Assembly: GCF_000687995.1 (NCBI RefSeq)
Contig: NZ_JIAC01000001.1
Location: forward strand, 2,604,001 to 2,668,000
Length of the DNA: 64,000 nt
Reading direction: 5' to 3'
Origin: Selenomonas ruminantium AC2024
Lineage (GTDB): Bacteria > Bacillota > Negativicutes > Selenomonadales > Selenomonadaceae
In this document: piece by piece, positions 61,566 to 64,000 of the stretch
Layout: each line of letters begins with the position of its first letter
Position numbering within the stretch: position 1 is the first letter of the stretch
Program-made: the position numbers and the translations under genes
Notes under the pieces: generated by a model
Database searches by the model: none
Seen by the model: the letters and a program-made list of their open reading frames with translations, nothing else
What the model was told of the DNA's origin: nothing

Positions 61566-62329
61566 GGCAGAATGATTTCCACGCCGTAAGAATCAGCGGC
61601 CTCCTGAATATCCTGTGCCGGCAGGGTATCGGTAATCAGACCCGAGAGCGTATCGAGGGTCGTATAGTTGTAGTTGCCGTCCGTGCTGAGCTTGCGGGCT
61701 TCGGCTACTACATAGGCCTTCTTGCTGTGGCGGATAATGGCGGCCTTGTTGATGCCGTCATCAATATCGTAAGTGGAAACACTGTTTTCCTTGACATCAA
61801 CGCCTACGGCACCGACAAAAGCGATATCCGGTTTCAGACGGGAGATGAAGTCCAGCGTCATGCCGCCCCAGAAACCATCGCGGCTCTTGTTGATTTTACC
61901 GCCGGCAAAGACCACGCGGATTTTCGGATTGCGAGCCAGTACCACGAGAATGTCAATCATGTTGGTCACAACCGTGATATCCTGGTCCATCTTGACCAAG
62001 AGTTCTGCAATAGCCAGGTTGCTCGTGGAGATATCGAGGAATACCATATCGCGCTCATGGATGAGCTTTACAGCGGCCTGTGCAATGCGCTGTTTTGCTT
62101 CCACGTCGGTGTTGCGGTGCTTGCTGACTTCAAGCATATGGCTGTTCTCGCGAATGCGGACAGCGCCACCGTAAGTACGTTTGAGCTTGCCTTTTTTCTC
62201 CAGCGCACCCAAATCCTTGCGGATACAATCTTCGGTTACCTTAAATTTTTCACTGAGGTCGCGGACACGTACCTTGCCATCACGGGCAAGCATGTTCAGG
62301 ATAATTTCCTGACGTTCTTCCAAAAACAT
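61562..62329 (-). CDS. DeoR-family transcriptional regulator
   Basis: A 255-aa repressor with an N-terminal winged helix (VRVRDLSEKFKVTEDCIRKDLGALEKKGKLKRTYGGAV, about residues 20-57) and a phosphosugar-sensing domain (LDISTSNLAIAELLVKM, FAGGKINKS, FVGAVGVDVKENSVSTYDID). The usual effector is a sugar phosphate; which one cannot be told. It overlaps the LtaS-like gene, which it may control with itself. The ATG at 62329 has GGGAG about 10 nt upstream; a TTG two codons earlier is possible. Confidence 0.9.
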   Translation of the reverse strand: MFLEERQEIILNMLARDGKVRVRDLSEKFKVTEDCIRKDLGALEKKGKLKRTYGGAVRIRENSHMLEVSKHRNTDVEAKQRIAQAAVKLIHERDMVFLDISTSNLAIAELLVKMDQDITVVTNMIDILVVLARNPKIRVVFAGGKINKSRDGFWGGMTLDFISRLKPDIAFVGAVGVDVKENSVSTYDIDDGINKAAIIRHSKKAYVVAEARKLSTDGNYNYTTLDTLSGLITDTLPAQDIQEAADSYGVEIILP

Positions 62330-62413
62330 CTGCAATTCACTCCCATTAATTTTTTCCTTACAATACGCTTGGGGAAGAGGTAAGGTATTGTTTGTTATTA
62401 TTGTTGTACAATT

Positions 62414-62463
62414 AGTTTACTAGATTTGCGACAAATTATCAAGCCCAAATTACGACAAATTAT
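62414..62463 (-). promoter_or_regulatory. deoR promoter with 11-bp direct repeats
   Basis: On the minus strand TTGATA (62437-62442), 17 bp and TAAACT (62414-62419) form a promoter. ATAATTTGTCG occurs twice in direct orientation (62429-62439 and 62453-62463), 24 bp apart, overlapping the -35 and upstream edge. This is a candidate DeoR operator. Confidence 0.55.
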
Positions 62464-63802
62464 GCCGGCTTTCCTTAATATAGGTCCGAGCCCTGTCCAT
62501 CAGCCCTAAACTGCGGTTCAAAAGCATATCGTAAACCGGTTCGCTGCCCGCCCACTCGGCGACCAGAAAGGCCGTCATGGACACCAGCATCAAAGACAGC
62601 AGATGCTGGTAGGAGCCGGTCATTTCCATAATCAGAATGGCTCCTGTAACGGGTGATTTGACCACGGCAGAAAAATACGCCGCCATGCCAAAGACAATGC
62701 AGGTCACAGCCCACTGGGCATCCATCAGCTGAGCCGCAATGGCCAGTTTCGCAAAGATGGCCCCGCCCAAGGCTCCGAGCACGAGCATCGGCAGAAATAT
62801 GCCGCCCGGCACGCCAGAGCCGAAACAAAGCATGGTGAAGAAAAATTTTCCCGCCAAAAGCAGCAATAAAAAGCCAATCGCATATTCATGTTCTACGAGC
62901 GCATCCACCAAAGGACTTCCGCCCCCTAAAATCTGCGGCAGGAAAAAACCGATTACGCCAGCGGCCAACAGCGGAAGCAACGGCTTTTGCCAGGCTTTCA
63001 GCGGCGACTTGGCATAGCTGTCTAGCGAAATGGTGAGCATGCGGTTAAATCCCAGCCCCAATACGCCCACAAAGCCGCCCAGCAAAATCAGCATCACATA
63101 GACATTGCCCGCCATCACCACGGGAATCTCGCCCATATGGAACACCGGCTCCATGCCAAAGAAGAACTGGGTTACGGTGGTCGCGGTTACCGTAGCGGCA
63201 ATGGCTCCCATCAGCACATAGGGCGAAAAATTTTTCGTCAGCTCCTCCAGACAAAAAATCGCTCCCGCCAGCGGTGCATTAAAGGCCGCCGCCAGACCTG
63301 CTCCGGCACCGGCCGTAAGCAGGTAATGGTTTTCCTCATAGCTGCGGTGGGTAAGACGCCCTACGCCCTGACCTAAGCAGGCCCCGAGCTGGACGCTGGG
63401 GCCTTCCCTGCCCAGCGACAGGCCCGCACCAATGCCCAGCACAGCTCCGGTAAATTTGAGCAGCAGCACCCGCGCCCAGTGCATGTCCATTTTCCCCATG
63501 AGCACGCCCTTGATTTGCGGAATGCCGGAGCCGGAAATCATGCCGTCCATCCGCAGCAGCCAATGGAGAATACAACCGATGGCCATAAGCACAATGAACC
63601 AGCCGGGAATATAGGCAGGATTTTCCTGCAGTAACTGATAGAGCCGAGGCAGATTCGCCTCGGACAGTTCCAGCAGATAGCGAAACAGGGCGATGGTCAG
63701 CCCGGTTAATACGCCAATCACATTGCCTTCGATAAAGAGCCGCAGTTTCAGGCGCTTAGGGTCGGTAAGGGCTTGCAAAATATCTTCGAATCGTTTTTGC
63801 AT
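62450..63802 (-). CDS. ClC-family chloride channel or Cl-/H+ antiporter
   Basis: Membrane protein of 450 aa with the ClC anion-binding motifs GSGIPQIKGVLMG (about residue 92), GREGPSVQLGACLGQG with the gating Glu (about 129) and GSGVPGGIFLPMLVLGALGG (about 330). The gating Glu points to antiport, but a second proton-path Glu is not obvious by eye. No CBS domains. GGAGAGGTTT precedes the ATG at 63802. It ends 8 bp into the deoR promoter repeat. Confidence 0.92.
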   Translation of the reverse strand: MQKRFEDILQALTDPKRLKLRLFIEGNVIGVLTGLTIALFRYLLELSEANLPRLYQLLQENPAYIPGWFIVLMAIGCILHWLLRMDGMISGSGIPQIKGVLMGKMDMHWARVLLLKFTGAVLGIGAGLSLGREGPSVQLGACLGQGVGRLTHRSYEENHYLLTAGAGAGLAAAFNAPLAGAIFCLEELTKNFSPYVLMGAIAATVTATTVTQFFFGMEPVFHMGEIPVVMAGNVYVMLILLGGFVGVLGLGFNRMLTISLDSYAKSPLKAWQKPLLPLLAAGVIGFFLPQILGGGSPLVDALVEHEYAIGFLLLLLAGKFFFTMLCFGSGVPGGIFLPMLVLGALGGAIFAKLAIAAQLMDAQWAVTCIVFGMAAYFSAVVKSPVTGAILIMEMTGSYQHLLSLMLVSMTAFLVAEWAGSEPVYDMLLNRSLGLMDRARTYIKESRHNLS

Positions 63803-63819
63803 AAACCTCTCCTATAAAT

Positions 63820-63850
63820 GAAAAAGCCTTCCCCGAAGAGAAGGCTTGCA
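63820..63850 (-). terminator. Terminator after rpsR
   Basis: AAGCCTTCTC and GGGAAGGCTT pair on the minus strand around TTCGG, followed by TTTTC, 7 nt after the rpsR stop. Confidence 0.85.
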
Positions 63851-63856
63851 TTTTGC

Positions 63857-64000
63857 TTATTCAGCAGTGAACGGCAGCAATGCGATATTGCGAGCACGTT
63901 TGATGGCAACAGTCACCTGGCGCTGATGCTTAGCGCAGTTGCCGGAGATACGGCGGGGCAGGATCTTGCCGCGCTCCGTAATGAAGCGACGGAGTTTTGC
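63857..64000 (-). CDS. rpsR: 30S ribosomal protein S18 (3' part; 5' end outside window)
   Basis: The 47 visible residues read [21 protein letters not shown]-type sequence followed by [22 protein letters not shown], the C-terminal half of S18 that contacts 16S rRNA. In most bacteria it is preceded by rpsF and ssb, which would lie beyond the right edge. Confidence 0.96.
   Translation of the reverse strand, partial: AKLRRFITERGKILPRRISGNCAKHQRQVTVAIKRARNIALLPFTAE

Overview
The window comes from a diderm Firmicute of the class Negativicutes, most likely a Selenomonas-like genus. This is an inference from three things. Gram-positive-type machinery is present (FapR-PlsX control of lipid synthesis, FabK enoyl reductases, CoaX, frequent TTG and GTG starts with strong GGAGG sites). 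It sits beside envelope genes of a two-membrane cell (two RND efflux systems, RseP, sigma-54). The gene order rnc-fabF-fabK-acpP-fabG-fabD-fabK-plsX-fapR-rpmF also fits. Nearly all genes lie on the minus strand. I saw no rRNA, tRNA, CRISPR array, prophage or transposase.

Layout. 1-1300: a secreted NlpC/P60 cell-wall hydrolase behind a cyclic-di-AMP riboswitch, then RNase P RNA. 1.3-11.9 kb: a Sfp-type phosphopantetheinyl transferase, deoD on the opposite strand, a MATE exporter and a 2464-residue two-module NRPS (A-T-E-C-A-T-C, no thioesterase), together a compact and apparently uncharacterised peptide pathway. 12.0-16.3 kb: M18 aminopeptidase, dusB, coaX, birA. 16.4-23.5 kb: two antibiotic-monooxygenase/carboxymuconolactone-type proteins around a decayed aldo-keto reductase, an acidic membrane-anchored protein, and an RND pump with a divergent MarR regulator and palindromic operator. 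23.5-24.1 kb: a gene-free stretch of nested inverted repeats that looks like a non-autonomous mobile element, with a smaller relative near 34.1 kb. 24.1-33.5 kb: an MBL hydrolase, then the fatty acid and phospholipid operon, rpmF and a DUF177 protein. 33.5-44.1 kb: an RpiB-like protein with an altered active site, a dicarboxylate/amino acid symporter, and the proS-ispG-rseP-dxr-cdsA-uppS and frr-pyrH blocks. 44.2-49.9 kb: a second RND/MFP pair and a flavodiiron protein. 50.3-55.5 kb: a two-component system, a 49-aa protein behind a FapR-like dyad, rpoN and a eukaryotic-type hexokinase. 55.6-59.5 kb: a radical SAM enzyme, then an island with a split MNT/HEPN pair, a Fic protein, a YgjP-type metalloprotease and a fused MNT-HEPN protein. 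59.5-64 kb: a DeoR regulator with an LtaS-like sulfatase-fold enzyme, a ClC transporter and the 3' part of rpsR.

How the genes work together. The fab-plsX-fapR cluster makes acyl-ACP and feeds phospholipid synthesis. The transferase near the NRPS can arm its two carrier domains, and the adjacent MATE protein is the natural candidate exporter. The isoprenoid genes (ispG, dxr, uppS), cdsA and rseP form an envelope-precursor block downstream of the ribosome-recycling genes.

The most unusual signals are four. The NRPS ends in a condensation domain. The exact 10-mer TGACATGTCA occurs six times, all in RNA hairpins. A 13-bp dyad matching the fapR-leader motif precedes an orphan 49-aa ORF. Two related inverted-repeat elements sit at 23.5 and 34.1 kb. 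All functions are read from motifs and context by eye; no database search was run.
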